From: Nakamurella leprariae
GTDB taxonomy: Bacteria > Actinomycetota > Actinomycetes > Mycobacteriales > Nakamurellaceae
Reading direction: 5' to 3'
Assembly (NCBI RefSeq): GCF_016918035.1
Contig: NZ_JAERWK010000001.1
Span: forward strand, 1 to 64,000
DNA length: 64,000 nt
Shown: one piece after another, positions 7,878 to 16,840 of the stretch
Position numbering within the stretch: position 1 is the stretch's first letter
How the letters are laid out: every line of letters starts with the position of its first letter
The notes under the pieces: generated by a model
The model's input: only the letters and a program-made list of their open reading frames with translations
Told to the model about the DNA's origin: nothing
The model's database searches: none
Position numbers and translations under genes: made by a program

Positions 7878-9232
7878 GACGCCGCTCCGGCCGGCGCGGG
7901 CAGTGCGAGATGCTCGCGCAGGGTGGACCCGGTGTAGGCACTGCGGTACACCCCGCGCTCCTGCAACTCCGGCACCAGCAGGTTGACCACGTCCTCCAGG
8001 GAGGACGGGATGGTGTGCGGGCCCAGGTTGAAGCCGTCGGCGGCCCGGGTCCGGACGTAGTGGGCGAATTGGTCGGCGACCCGGCCCGGAGTCCCCACGA
8101 AGGGAGCACGCCGGGTCCCGACCTCCCGGGCCAGTTGCACGATCGACAAGCGGCGTTCGGCCGCCATCGCCCGCCAGGAGGCGATGAGCGCGGTCTTTCC
8201 CGTCCGCCGCTCAGGGGTGATGGTGCCGCGGGACGGGTCGAGCTCGTCCGGGGACGGCTCGATGTCCGGGAGCGGACCGTGGGGGTCGTAGCCGGACAGG
8301 TCGGTGCCCCAGAACTGTTCGAAGAAGGCGAGCGCCCGCGGCGGCGACATCTGCTGCTCGAGCACCCACCGCGCCTTGTCCGTGGCCTCGGCCTCGGTCG
8401 CGCCCAGGATCACGGTGGCGCCGGGCAGGATGCGCACCGAATCCACGCTCCGGCCGCAGGCCCGCAGGCGGGTCCGGAGATCCTTGGCGTAGCTGACCGC
8501 ACTGTCGAACTCCGTGTTCAACGAATAGACGACGTCGGCGTGGGCGGCCGCGAGGTCACGGCCGCCGCTGGAGTCGCCGGACTGGAACAGCACCGGACGA
8601 CCTTGCGGGCTGGGGGGGACGGTGGCTCGCGCCGTGGTCCGGACCAGCTCCGAGTGCGCCTCGACCGGAACGTCCGCGCCCCAGGACTGCCACAGCGCTG
8701 TGGCGGTCGCGGCGAATGCGGCGGCGCGCTCGTAGCGACGCTCGTGCGGGAGCCATGCGCCGGCCCGGAAATTCGCCCCGGTCCAGGCGTTGTCGGTGGT
8801 GACGATGTTCCAGCCGGCCCGACCGCCGGAGAGCAGATCCAACCCGGCCAGTCGCCGGCTCAGCTCGGCGGGGTGGTTGTAGGTGGCGTTCTGGGTGGCC
8901 ACCAACCCGATCCGGTGGGTGACCGAGGCCAGCGCGGACAGTTGGGTGATCGCATCGGGACGTCCGGAGGGGTCGAGGTCGTGGATGCGGCCCCGGTTCT
9001 CGCGAACGCGCTGACCGTCGCCCAGGAAGAAGGCGTCGAAGAGCCCGCGCTCGAGCAACTGCACGATCCGCAAGTAGGTGCTGACCGCGGTGTGGTCGAG
9101 TCCGTCCGGATCGGACCACACCAGTTGGGGTCCGACGCCGGTGTAGAAGACCCCGAGGTGGACCTGGGCAACGACGTCGTAGGCGGCGCCGGTGTCCGGT
9201 CGTCGGTCCAGGTCGACGGCAAGGGCGGTCAT
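7874..9232 (-). CDS. NtaA/SnaA/DmoA-family FMN-dependent monooxygenase (copy 2)
   Basis: The 452-residue protein has the family motifs LGDGQRVRENRGRIHDLDP, GLVATQNATYNHPAELSRR, GWNIVTTDNAWTGANFRAG and PPSPQGRPVLFQSGDSSGG. It should act as a two-component flavin monooxygenase taking FMNH2 from a diffusible reductase; no reductase gene is in this cluster. It is encoded 13 bases after the small luciferase-like gene and overlaps the acetyltransferase gene by 4 bases. It shares the overall plan of the 5782 and 12078 copies but differs across the whole length, so the three are old paralogues that probably take different substrates. Confidence 0.85.
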   Translation of the reverse strand: MTALAVDLDRRPDTGAAYDVVAQVHLGVFYTGVGPQLVWSDPDGLDHTAVSTYLRIVQLLERGLFDAFFLGDGQRVRENRGRIHDLDPSGRPDAITQLSALASVTHRIGLVATQNATYNHPAELSRRLAGLDLLSGGRAGWNIVTTDNAWTGANFRAGAWLPHERRYERAAAFAATATALWQSWGADVPVEAHSELVRTTARATVPPSPQGRPVLFQSGDSSGGRDLAAAHADVVYSLNTEFDSAVSYAKDLRTRLRACGRSVDSVRILPGATVILGATEAEATDKARWVLEQQMSPPRALAFFEQFWGTDLSGYDPHGPLPDIEPSPDELDPSRGTITPERRTGKTALIASWRAMAAERRLSIVQLAREVGTRRAPFVGTPGRVADQFAHYVRTRAADGFNLGPHTIPSSLEDVVNLLVPELQERGVYRSAYTGSTLREHLALPAPAGAAS

Positions 9233-9245
9233 CGGTCGGTCTCCG

Positions 9246-10181
9246 TCATCGGGTCGAGAAGTGGTTGACCGGGCGGCCCAGGCCCAGGGTGGAGCGCAGC
9301 GTGGCGCCGGCCGCGGGGGGCCGGAACAACGCCAGGTCGATCAGCGCGGGCAGCACCCGATCGGCCAGCACCGGGAGGTCGTGGGGCAGCGAGCGGGGGC
9401 GCAGCAGCACGCCCGAAGCACCCCCGGCGGTGATCTCACGGATCAGGCTGACCAGTTCGTCGGCCCCGGGGACCTCCGCGAGGTCGATGCGGGCCAGCGG
9501 CAACGCCGCGTGCTGACGCACCTGCCGGCTCCGGTCGGCGAAGGTGGTGCTGTCGAGATCGTCCAGCAGCACCAGGTCGGCCTGGGCATCGAGCCGGTGA
9601 CGCTCCTCGACGAGGACCACGATCTGACCCTGCGGAGATCGCTGCGTGATCAGGGGTCCCACCACGGAGAACGTCGATCCGACGAAGTTCACGTGGTGGA
9701 CCCGGTCGGCGTCCAGGTACCGCCCGCTGGCGGTGTCCCGGATGGCCGCGTCGTCCTCCCACGAGTCCCAGAGCAGCCGGGCGACCTGGACGACCTCCGA
9801 GAGCTCGGTGTGCAGCTCCGCCTGGGTCCGGGGGGTCGTCCCGATGGTGGCCAGCGCCGCGGGGTCGTTGACCGCTCCGACCCACCAGCCGGCCCGGCCC
9901 GCGCTGAGGTGGTCCAGGGTGCTGAGCTGGGTGCTGAGGTGGAACGGCTCGGTGGTGGTCACTTGCAGCTGGGGGACGAGCCCCAGCCGGTCGGTGTGCA
10001 GCGCCACGAACGCCGCCCGGGTGCCCGCCTCCACCAGCGGGGTCCCGTCGTCGGCGGGCAGTGGCGAGTCGGTGAAGGTGACGAAGCTGAACCCCGCCGC
10101 CTCGACCGCGGTGACGGTGTGGATGAGATCAGCGGAGTCCGAGCCGAAGCCGCGCAGGTCGAGCCCGACGGCGAGACTCAT
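9246..10181 (-). CDS. Small luciferase-like (LLM class) flavin oxidoreductase
   Basis: At 311 residues this protein is clearly shorter than the 450-residue monooxygenases beside it. It keeps the luciferase barrel pattern: FSFVTFTDSPLPADDG, LGLVPQLQVTTTEPFHLS, DHLSAGRAGWWVGAV and QRSPQGQIVVLV. It resembles the alkanesulfonate-monooxygenase-type half seen beside NtaA proteins in sulfur-scavenging loci, where it may be a partner or a divergent enzyme. The ATG at 10181 overlaps the aminotransferase stop by 4 bases. The C-terminal LGLGRPVNHFSTR keeps the family ending. Flavin use (FMN or F420) cannot be decided from the sequence. Confidence 0.7.
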   Translation of the reverse strand: MSLAVGLDLRGFGSDSADLIHTVTAVEAAGFSFVTFTDSPLPADDGTPLVEAGTRAAFVALHTDRLGLVPQLQVTTTEPFHLSTQLSTLDHLSAGRAGWWVGAVNDPAALATIGTTPRTQAELHTELSEVVQVARLLWDSWEDDAAIRDTASGRYLDADRVHHVNFVGSTFSVVGPLITQRSPQGQIVVLVEERHRLDAQADLVLLDDLDSTTFADRSRQVRQHAALPLARIDLAEVPGADELVSLIREITAGGASGVLLRPRSLPHDLPVLADRVLPALIDLALFRPPAAGATLRSTLGLGRPVNHFSTR

Positions 10182-11374
10182 CCGTGCACCGCCAGGGCCA
10201 GTCGACGCACCGCCTCCTGCAGTTGGGCGGGAGTGTGATTGCTGTAGGCGATCCGAAGGTGTCGCTCCGACTCCCGCTGCGGCCCGACGGCGAAGAACCC
10301 GCCCTGCTGATAGGCCAACCCGTGGGCGGCCGCGCGCTGGTGCAAGGCGGCGGCGTCGACCGTCGGATCGGTCAGTCGGGGCCACAGGAACAGCCCGCCC
10401 TCCGGCGCGGTGGTACTGAAGGTTCCGGGCAGCTGGGTGTGCAGTGCCTCGATCAGGGTGTGTGACCGCTCGGCGTACAGCAGATTGGCTCGCGCCACCA
10501 CGTCGTCGTACCACCCGGGATGGTCGGTCACCAGGTTCTCGATCAGCGTCTGGGTGACGGTGGGAGTGTGCGAGTCGCCACGATTGCGGAGTTTGACCAC
10601 CGGCGCCACCAGGTGCTCGGGCAGCACCAGCCAGCCCAGCCGCCAACCCGCTCCGAGGGTCTTGGTGAAGGTGTTGACGTGGATCGCCCGGTCGGACTGG
10701 TTGAACGCGGCGACCCCTTGGTCCTGCCCCGCGAAGCGCAGTTCCCGGTAGGGGTTGTCGACGATCAGGTAGAAGCCGAACCGCTCCGCGAGTGCCACCA
10801 GCGCCACCCGCTTCTCGGCGGAGAGGGTCACCTGCGTCGGGTTGTGGAAGTCGGGCACGGTGTAGACCGCCGCGACCTGCTCCCCGGCCCGGAGCCGGGC
10901 CGCCAGGTGATCGACGTCCAGCCCGTCGGCGACCACCGGCACCGGGAGCAGCCGGTCGGTGGAGACCTCCAGAGCGCGGACGAACAGCGGGAACACCGGG
11001 TCGTCCACCGCCACGGTGGCGCCTCGCTCGACGACGGTCAGGACGGCCAGGGACAGGCCGTGCATCCCACCGTTGGTGATGACGATGCGGCGGGCGTCCA
11101 CTCCCTCCCGGCGGGCCAGCCACTCCCGCAGGCCCGGGAAGCCCGGGGTCTGGGTGTAGCGCAGCGCCGCCACACCGGTCTGCCGATCGGTCCACACCGC
11201 GGCGGAGGCCCGGGCGATGTCCTCGATCGGCAGCGCTTCGGCCGCTGCGGTGCCGGCCAGCAGGCGAAGGGTGTCGGGCGGGGCGTCGGCCAGCAGACTG
11301 GCATCGCCGAAGCCCCGGGGGTCGGTCAGGCCTCGGGCCAGGACGGAGAGTCCGTGGGGCTGAGTGAGCGTCAT
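10178..11374 (-). CDS. PLP-dependent aminotransferase class I/II (MocR/2-aminoadipate type)
   Basis: The 398-residue fold type I enzyme has the PLP lysine in TFTKTLGAGWRLGW (Lys238), the DFHNPTQVT motif with Asn178, Asp206 in LIVDNPYRE and the phosphate-binding Arg245. It resembles stand-alone 2-aminoadipate or valine-pyruvate-type transaminases and has no DNA-binding domain, which separates it from MocR regulators. The start at 11374 is 4-base coupled to the aldolase gene. In this operon it could deaminate the amino acid part of an imported compound; a beta-lyase-like reaction is also possible, since the two cannot be told apart by motif. Cytoplasmic. Confidence 0.8.
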   Translation of the reverse strand: MTLTQPHGLSVLARGLTDPRGFGDASLLADAPPDTLRLLAGTAAAEALPIEDIARASAAVWTDRQTGVAALRYTQTPGFPGLREWLARREGVDARRIVITNGGMHGLSLAVLTVVERGATVAVDDPVFPLFVRALEVSTDRLLPVPVVADGLDVDHLAARLRAGEQVAAVYTVPDFHNPTQVTLSAEKRVALVALAERFGFYLIVDNPYRELRFAGQDQGVAAFNQSDRAIHVNTFTKTLGAGWRLGWLVLPEHLVAPVVKLRNRGDSHTPTVTQTLIENLVTDHPGWYDDVVARANLLYAERSHTLIEALHTQLPGTFSTTAPEGGLFLWPRLTDPTVDAAALHQRAAAHGLAYQQGGFFAVGPQRESERHLRIAYSNHTPAQLQEAVRRLALAVHG

Positions 11375-12081
11375 CGGGCGTGCGCCTCCGCATCGGTGAG
11401 AACGTTCTCGAAGTGGCCCGCGGCCACCTCGGGGGTGAGCGTCCAGTGACGCTCCCAGTGCTCGTCCAGCAGGTGGATGCCGTCGACCCCCAGCAGGGCG
11501 AGGTTGGCTTCGGCGGCGCGTTCGGCGGCGCACAGGTAGAAGGCGGCCTCGGCCACCGACCCACCGACCGTCCAGAAGCCGTGGTTGCGTCGCAGCAACA
11601 CCCGCGCTCCGCGCTGGACCAGTTCCACCGGGGTGGGGTCGGTGCTCACCCCGACGTTGCGGGCCGTCAGGCCCTGCAGCCGCGTGATCAGCGCACTGTC
11701 GGTGGTCACCGGCAGCAGCGGCCGTCCCAGCGCCGACCAGGCGAAGCCGCGGGGGGTGTGCAGGTGGATGGCCACCGCGGCCTCGGGAACCTGCTGGTGC
11801 AAGGTGAGATTGCCGGTGAAGCCGTTGATGCGGTGCGAGTTCCGCGGCTCGACGACCGCGCCGTCACCGTCGACCAGGACCAGGTCCTGCGGCGTGATCG
11901 AGCGGATGGAGACGCCGAACGGATTGACCCAGTACAGGTCTGGATCCTCGGGCACCCGGGCCGAGACGTGACCGTTGAACCCGAATTCCCAACCCTGGGC
12001 GCCGAAGAACCGCAGCGCGGTGGCCAGTTCCCAACGCACGTCCCGCACGGCGGTCACCGCCGGGACCGCACCGGGGCTCAC
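11371..12081 (-). CDS. Class II aldolase/adducin-family protein
   Basis: The 236-residue protein has the class II aldolase layout: FGFNGHVSARVPEDPDLYWV, the zinc pair in VAIHLHTPRGFAWSALG and a third histidine in LLRRNHGFWTVG. Relatives include fuculose-phosphate aldolase, methylthioribulose-1-phosphate dehydratase (MtnB) and hydroxyacid decarboxylase-like proteins. Methylthioribulose dehydratase belongs to sulfur salvage, so a related role is attractive here, but no other methionine-salvage gene is present. It is coupled by 4-base overlaps to the monooxygenase gene before it and the aminotransferase gene after it. The substrate remains open. Confidence 0.75.
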   Translation of the reverse strand: MSPGAVPAVTAVRDVRWELATALRFFGAQGWEFGFNGHVSARVPEDPDLYWVNPFGVSIRSITPQDLVLVDGDGAVVEPRNSHRINGFTGNLTLHQQVPEAAVAIHLHTPRGFAWSALGRPLLPVTTDSALITRLQGLTARNVGVSTDPTPVELVQRGARVLLRRNHGFWTVGGSVAEAAFYLCAAERAAEANLALLGVDGIHLLDEHWERHWTLTPEVAAGHFENVLTDAEAHAR

Positions 12082-13451
12082 GCGCGACTCCCCGCGGTCC
12101 GGGCGGCGACGGAGCGATCCTGCGCGGGGCGCGGCAGGCCCAGGTTGTCGCGGAACGTGCCGTCGACGTACTCGGTCCGGAACAGTCCGCGCCGCTGCAG
12201 CTCCGGCACCAGCTCGGTGGTCAGCTGCCGGAACCCGCCCGGCTGGTAGACCGGGAGCAGGTTGAAGCCGTCGGCGGCGCCGTGGTGGAAGCGGAACGCG
12301 ATCTGGTCGGCGACCTGCTCGACGGACCCGACCGGGGACCAGTGGCCACCGCCGGCGACGACGAATTCGATGAGCTGACGCAGCGTGTACCGCTCCACCA
12401 GCGCCAGCTGGCGAAAGATCTTGAACCGCGACTGCACCATGTTGACCGCGCCCACGTCCGGCAGGAGTTCGGCCGGGATGTGCTCGTCGAGATCGAGGTG
12501 GGCGATGGAGGTGCCGCCCAGCATGAACTCGACCTGGGCTCGGGACCGTTCGTGGTCCAGGTACTCCAGCAGCTCACGGGCCCGGCGCCGGGCCTCCTGC
12601 TCGGTGCCCCCCAGCGTCGGCGAACAGCCGGGCAGGATCTTGACGTGGTCCGGGTTGCGCCCCATAGACGCCGCGCGGGCCTTGACGTCGGCGTAGAACT
12701 CCTGCCCTTCCGCCACGGTCGGCGTGGCCGTGTAGATGATGTCGGCGAAACGGGCACCGACCGTCCGACCGGGACCGGACGCGCCGGCCTGGGCGAGGAC
12801 GGGATGCCCCTGGGGTGAGCGTGGCAGGTTGAGCGGACCTCGGACGGAGAAGTACTCACCGTCGTAGGTGTCGGCGTGCACCTTGCTGGGATCTCCGAAC
12901 ACGCCGGTGCTGCGGTCGATGACCAGGGCGTCCTCGTCCCAGCTGTCCCAGAACATGCGGACGATCTCGAGGAACTCGGTGGCCCGCTCGTAGCGCAGAT
13001 CATGTTCGAGCAGCGGCGCCGGGCCGAAGTGCTCGGCGCCGCCGAACGAGGTGACGATGTTCCAGCCGACCCGGCCGCTGGTGAGGTGGTCGAGCGAGGC
13101 CAGCTGTCGCGCCAGCGTGTGCGGGTGGTTGAAGGTGGTGGACATCGACGGGATGAGACCGATGTTCGTCGTGCGGCCGCCGAGGACCGCCAGCACGGTC
13201 AGGGCCTCCAGGTAGCGCAACGGACGGGTGGGGAAGCGTCCTTCGTCGTGGGTCGGGCCGTCGGCGATGAACAGGTGGTGCAGGTTCGCCTCCTCGGCCC
13301 AGCGGGCCTGGTCGGCGAACAACGAGAGCGAATACGCCTCCTCGACCCGACTGTCGGGCAACCGCCAGGCGGCCGGGTGACTGCCGCCACCGTTGATCAA
13401 TGCGCCGAGGATCAGCTGACGGGGGTGACTCGGTTCGGACGGCACGGACAT
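12078..13451 (-). CDS. NtaA/SnaA/DmoA-family FMN-dependent monooxygenase (copy 3)
   Basis: The 457-residue protein contains FIADGPTHDEGRFPTRPL, IGLIPSMSTTFNHPHTLAR, GRVGWNIVTSFGGAEHFGP and LPRSPQGHPVLAQAGASGP, and fits the NtaA/SnaA/DmoA monooxygenases. The ATG at 13451 has GAAGGAGACCC just upstream, the clearest ribosome binding site in the operon. It is the first enzyme gene after the transporter and is separated from the receptor gene by a 12-bp stem-loop (13471-13500). That position lets it be expressed at a level different from the receptor. Its active-site substrate residues differ from the other two copies. Confidence 0.85.
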   Translation of the reverse strand: MSVPSEPSHPRQLILGALINGGGSHPAAWRLPDSRVEEAYSLSLFADQARWAEEANLHHLFIADGPTHDEGRFPTRPLRYLEALTVLAVLGGRTTNIGLIPSMSTTFNHPHTLARQLASLDHLTSGRVGWNIVTSFGGAEHFGPAPLLEHDLRYERATEFLEIVRMFWDSWDEDALVIDRSTGVFGDPSKVHADTYDGEYFSVRGPLNLPRSPQGHPVLAQAGASGPGRTVGARFADIIYTATPTVAEGQEFYADVKARAASMGRNPDHVKILPGCSPTLGGTEQEARRRARELLEYLDHERSRAQVEFMLGGTSIAHLDLDEHIPAELLPDVGAVNMVQSRFKIFRQLALVERYTLRQLIEFVVAGGGHWSPVGSVEQVADQIAFRFHHGAADGFNLLPVYQPGGFRQLTTELVPELQRRGLFRTEYVDGTFRDNLGLPRPAQDRSVAARTAGSRA

Positions 13452-13470
13452 GGGTCTCCTTCGGACCGGG

Positions 13471-13500
13471 GGGTGGACCGGGCCGGGGCCCGGTCCACCC
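13471..13500 (-). promoter_or_regulatory. Strong intercistronic stem-loop after the receptor gene
   Basis: The arms GGGTGGACCGGG and CCCGGTCCACCC are perfectly complementary over 12 bases with a 6-base loop. The element lies in the 66-base gap between the substrate-binding lipoprotein gene and the first monooxygenase gene. No U-run follows on the minus strand. Such hairpins behind receptor genes commonly protect the upstream message from 3' decay or cause partial termination, so the receptor is made in excess over downstream enzymes. Confidence 0.65.
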
Positions 13501-13517
13501 GGTGATCAACAGACAGA

Positions 13518-15107
13518 TCAGGCCCGGCCGACCTCGTAGGCGTACAGGTAGCGGAAGGCGCGCGGCTCCCAGGTCACCGACTTCGAGACGACCCCGGTGA
13601 ACGGGGATGCGTACAGGAAGACCGTGTGCGCCTCGTCGTGGTACACCCGCAGCGCCTCGTTGATCGCCGTCTGACGTTCCTCCCAGGTGGTCGCCTTCAG
13701 CGCCTGGTCGTAGAACGCGTCGTAGTTGGGTGCGTCCACGTGGCCCTGGATGTGGGTCGAGGTGAACGGTCCGAGCTTGCCGTTCAGGTCGGTCGGTGAC
13801 GACCCGCCCCAGTTGATGTAGACCAGGTCGGAGGCCTGGTCGTCGTCGCCCTGCTGTCGCTCGACCCAGGCGGGGAAGGGCGTGACGGTGAGCGTGAGCG
13901 TGATGCCGACCTCGGCCCACTGGGCAGCGATGGCCTGGGCGGCGGCCTCGGCGGCCACGTAGGTGCCGGACGGAACGTCCAGCTCGAGCTGCAGTCCGTC
14001 GGAGTATCCCGCTTCCGACAGCAGCTCTCGCGCCTTCGTGGGGTCGTACGGGTACGCTGACAGGTCCGGGTTCTGTTCCCCGTACGGCTCGAACAGCACC
14101 TGCCCGGGCAGCGGAACCACCGCCGACTTCAGCAGCGCATCGATGATCGACTGCTTGTCGGTGGCGTAGTTCAACGCCTGGCGCACCGTGGCCTCGGCCA
14201 GCGGGCTCCCCGACTTGCGCTCGTTGATGGCCAGCACGAACGGCTGCGCGCCCTGCTCCAGGATGACCGTGGAGTCGTCACCGCCCAGACCGTCGGTGGA
14301 CAGCGGCGCGAGGTTCAGGACGATGTCGACCTCGTGCGCCTGCACGGCCGCGACCCGCTGCGCCTCGGACGCCAGGACGAGGTAGTCGACGGTGTCGAAG
14401 TCCGGTCGGGTACCCGTCCAGTACGGGTTGGCCGACAGGCGGGCGCCGTTCTCCAGGTCGAGGTCATCGAGCACATAGGGGCCGCTGCCCAGCGCGGTCA
14501 GGTCCAGGTTCGCGCCGGACTCGGCGTAGGCGGGGGACACGATGTACAGGTTCCACAGCCGGGACGGGAGGTCGATGGCCGGCGCGGCGAGCGAGAAGGT
14601 CACCGTGTCGTCCGAGGTCGCCGTGACACTCGAGGTGAACTTGCGCAGTGAGGCGCCGGCGGTACCGACATACTCCTTGTCCAGGAGCTTCTCGAAGTTC
14701 CAGGCCACGTCCTGGGCGGTGACCGGGGTGCCGTCGGAGAATGTCGCGTCCGGTCGGATGGTGAAGGTCCAGGTCAGATCGTCGAGCTGTTCCCACGCGG
14801 CGGCCAGGCTCGGGGCCGCTTCGCCGTCGACCGTGACCTTGGTCAGCGCCTCGTAGATCGAGCCGATGATGGACCCCTGGGAATCGGCTGAGCCACCTTT
14901 GTGCGGATGCACGTTGGTGATGGCACGGGTGAGCCCCAGCCGCAGGGTGGGGGCTTCGGACGCCGCCCCGCTGACGCTGGTGGTGCCGTCGGAGGTCGTC
15001 TGGTCGGCGCTGCCACCGCAGGCCGACAAGCTCAGCGTGGCAACGGCGAGGGTGGCGACCAGAGCGCGGAATCGTCCGCGTCGGGGCAGGCGCAGGTGTG
15101 TGTTCAC
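13518..15107 (-). CDS. ABC transporter substrate-binding lipoprotein, family 5 (peptide/opine/nickel type)
   Basis: The 529-residue exported receptor has a signal peptide with arginines RLPRRGRFR, a hydrophobic core and the lipobox LSLSAC, so it is predicted to be anchored outside the membrane by an N-terminal lipid. The mature part follows the DppA/OppA pattern: a GLTRAITNVHPHKG opening, IGSIYEALTKV, then WTFTIRPDATFSDGTPVTA and ARELLSEAGYSDG. The GTG start at 15107 overlaps the ATPase stop by 4 bases (GTGA). Family 5 receptors bind peptides, opines, glutathione or metal chelates. The operon context suggests a sulfur- or nitrogen-containing organic compound. Confidence 0.85.
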   Translation of the reverse strand: MNTHLRLPRRGRFRALVATLAVATLSLSACGGSADQTTSDGTTSVSGAASEAPTLRLGLTRAITNVHPHKGGSADSQGSIIGSIYEALTKVTVDGEAAPSLAAAWEQLDDLTWTFTIRPDATFSDGTPVTAQDVAWNFEKLLDKEYVGTAGASLRKFTSSVTATSDDTVTFSLAAPAIDLPSRLWNLYIVSPAYAESGANLDLTALGSGPYVLDDLDLENGARLSANPYWTGTRPDFDTVDYLVLASEAQRVAAVQAHEVDIVLNLAPLSTDGLGGDDSTVILEQGAQPFVLAINERKSGSPLAEATVRQALNYATDKQSIIDALLKSAVVPLPGQVLFEPYGEQNPDLSAYPYDPTKARELLSEAGYSDGLQLELDVPSGTYVAAEAAAQAIAAQWAEVGITLTLTVTPFPAWVERQQGDDDQASDLVYINWGGSSPTDLNGKLGPFTSTHIQGHVDAPNYDAFYDQALKATTWEERQTAINEALRVYHDEAHTVFLYASPFTGVVSKSVTWEPRAFRYLYAYEVGRA

Positions 15108-16840
15108 GGTCCTTCTTCTCGGGTGGCTGGGTCGACGCCGTCGAGCGCGTCGGTCGGGGCGGGCAGGGTCGACAAGGCCCGTCCGGGCACGGCGTCGACG
15201 AGACTGCGGGTGTAGGGATGCGCGGGCTGTCGCAACACCGTCTCGGTCGGTCCCTGTTCGACGACGGTGCCGCGACGCAGCACGACCAGGTCCTCGCACA
15301 GGTACCGCACCACGGTCAGGTCGTGCGAGATGAACAGGAAGCTGAGAGCCCGCTCCTGCCGCAGCCGTCCGAACAGGGCCAGAACCCTGGCCTGGACGGA
15401 GAGGTCGAGCGCGGAGACCGGTTCGTCCGCCACGATCAACGCCGGATCGCTGGCCAGGGCGCGCGCGATGCCGACCCGCTGGCGCTGACCGCCGGAGAGC
15501 TCCGACGGGAAACGGGTGCGGAACGCCCCGGGCAACTCGACCTCGTCGAGCAACTCCTCGACCCGCCGGTTGACGGTTGCCCTGGCCAGGCCGCTGTGGT
15601 TCAGCTCCAACGGCTCCCGGAGCGTCTGCTGCACCGTCAGCCGAGGATCGAGCGAGCTGTAGGGGTCCTGGAATACGTACTGCACGTCACGTCGCCAGCG
15701 GCGGTGGGCGGCTCGGTCCAGCTCGTCCGGATCCTGGCCCTGGTAGCGGATGGTTCCGGAGTCGAGCCGCTCCAGGCCCACCACGGCACGTGCGAGCGTG
15801 GTCTTGCCCGAACCGGACTCGCCCACCAGACCGATGGCCTGGCCTTGCCGGAGGGTGAGATCGACTCCGTCCAGGGCGGTGAAATGCCGACTGCCGGCCG
15901 GCCCGCGGACCACGAAACTGCGGCGGGCTTGAGTGATCTCCAGGTGCACGGGTGACTCGTCCCGCTCGGCGGACCTCAAACGCAGGGGAGCGAGCCGCTG
16001 CGGCACCGCGGCCAGCAGCCTTCTGGTGTAGTCGTGCCGGGGGGACCGAAGGACCTCGGCCGTGTCCCCCGTCTCCACGATCCGACCCTGGGACATGACC
16101 GAGACGATGCTGGTGCGGTCCGCGATGACCCCGATGTCGTGGCTCACCAACAGGACGCCGATACCGAGATCCGCTCGCAGTTGGTCGATCAGATCGAGCA
16201 CCTGGGCCTGGACGGACACATCCAGGGCGGTGGTCGGCTCGTCGGCGATGAGCAGACCGGGCCGGCGCGCCAGGGCGATGGCGATCATGACCCGCTGATT
16301 GAGCCCACCGGAGAGCTCGTGCGGGTAGGCGCCCAGCGTCTTGACCACGTTGGGGACGCCCACCTGACCGAGCAGGTCGCCGGTCAGTTCTCGGCGCTGT
16401 TGTCGGGAGGTTCCACGGGGAAGCGCTTCCCGGAGCTGGGCGTCGATGCGCAGCCGGGGATTCAACGACGACGTCGGGTTCTGGAAGATGATGCCGACCG
16501 AGCTCGACAGGTGGCGGCGGGCAGCTCGCCGGCCCAGGGGAGCGACGTCGACCCCGTCGACCAAGACCTGTCCACCCCGGATCTGCAGGGCCGCCGGCAA
16601 CAGGTCGGCCGCGGCGAGTGCGGTGAGCGTCTTGCCCGAGCCCGATTCGCCGACCAGGCCGACCATCTCGCCGCGGTGGACGACCAGGGACGCACCGTCG
16701 ACCAGGTTCCGAGTCGCCGCCCCGCCGCCCTGCGGTCTCGGACCGACGACGAGCTCACGGATCTGCAGGACGGTCGGGGCGGGCTCGAGGTCCGGACGAT
16801 GGCCGCGGGCCGCGGTGGCAGCATGCAGGGTTTCGGTCAT
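15104..16840 (-). CDS. ABC transporter double ATPase (DppD-DppF fusion type)
   Basis: The 578-residue protein carries two complete ABC ATPase domains in tandem. Each has Walker A (GESGSGKTLTAL; GESGSGKTTLAR), an ABC signature (LSGGLNQRVMIA; LSGGQRQRVGIA), Walker B (LLIADEPTTALD; LIVADEPVSALD) and a switch His (SHDIGV; SHDLTV). It thus replaces the usual separate DppD and DppF subunits and powers the two permeases encoded upstream. Each domain ends with the oligopeptide-type C-terminal motif (RHDYTRRLLAAVP; AHPYTRSLVDAVP). The start at 16840 is coupled by ATGA to the permease gene. Cytoplasmic face of the membrane. Confidence 0.9.
   Translation of the reverse strand: MTETLHAATAARGHRPDLEPAPTVLQIRELVVGPRPQGGGAATRNLVDGASLVVHRGEMVGLVGESGSGKTLTALAAADLLPAALQIRGGQVLVDGVDVAPLGRRAARRHLSSSVGIIFQNPTSSLNPRLRIDAQLREALPRGTSRQQRRELTGDLLGQVGVPNVVKTLGAYPHELSGGLNQRVMIAIALARRPGLLIADEPTTALDVSVQAQVLDLIDQLRADLGIGVLLVSHDIGVIADRTSIVSVMSQGRIVETGDTAEVLRSPRHDYTRRLLAAVPQRLAPLRLRSAERDESPVHLEITQARRSFVVRGPAGSRHFTALDGVDLTLRQGQAIGLVGESGSGKTTLARAVVGLERLDSGTIRYQGQDPDELDRAAHRRWRRDVQYVFQDPYSSLDPRLTVQQTLREPLELNHSGLARATVNRRVEELLDEVELPGAFRTRFPSELSGGQRQRVGIARALASDPALIVADEPVSALDLSVQARVLALFGRLRQERALSFLFISHDLTVVRYLCEDLVVLRRGTVVEQGPTETVLRQPAHPYTRSLVDAVPGRALSTLPAPTDALDGVDPATREEGP

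Noticed and set aside
10178-11374. MocR-type transcription factor
   Set aside because: The protein begins directly with the aminotransferase fold and has no GntR-type DNA-binding domain.
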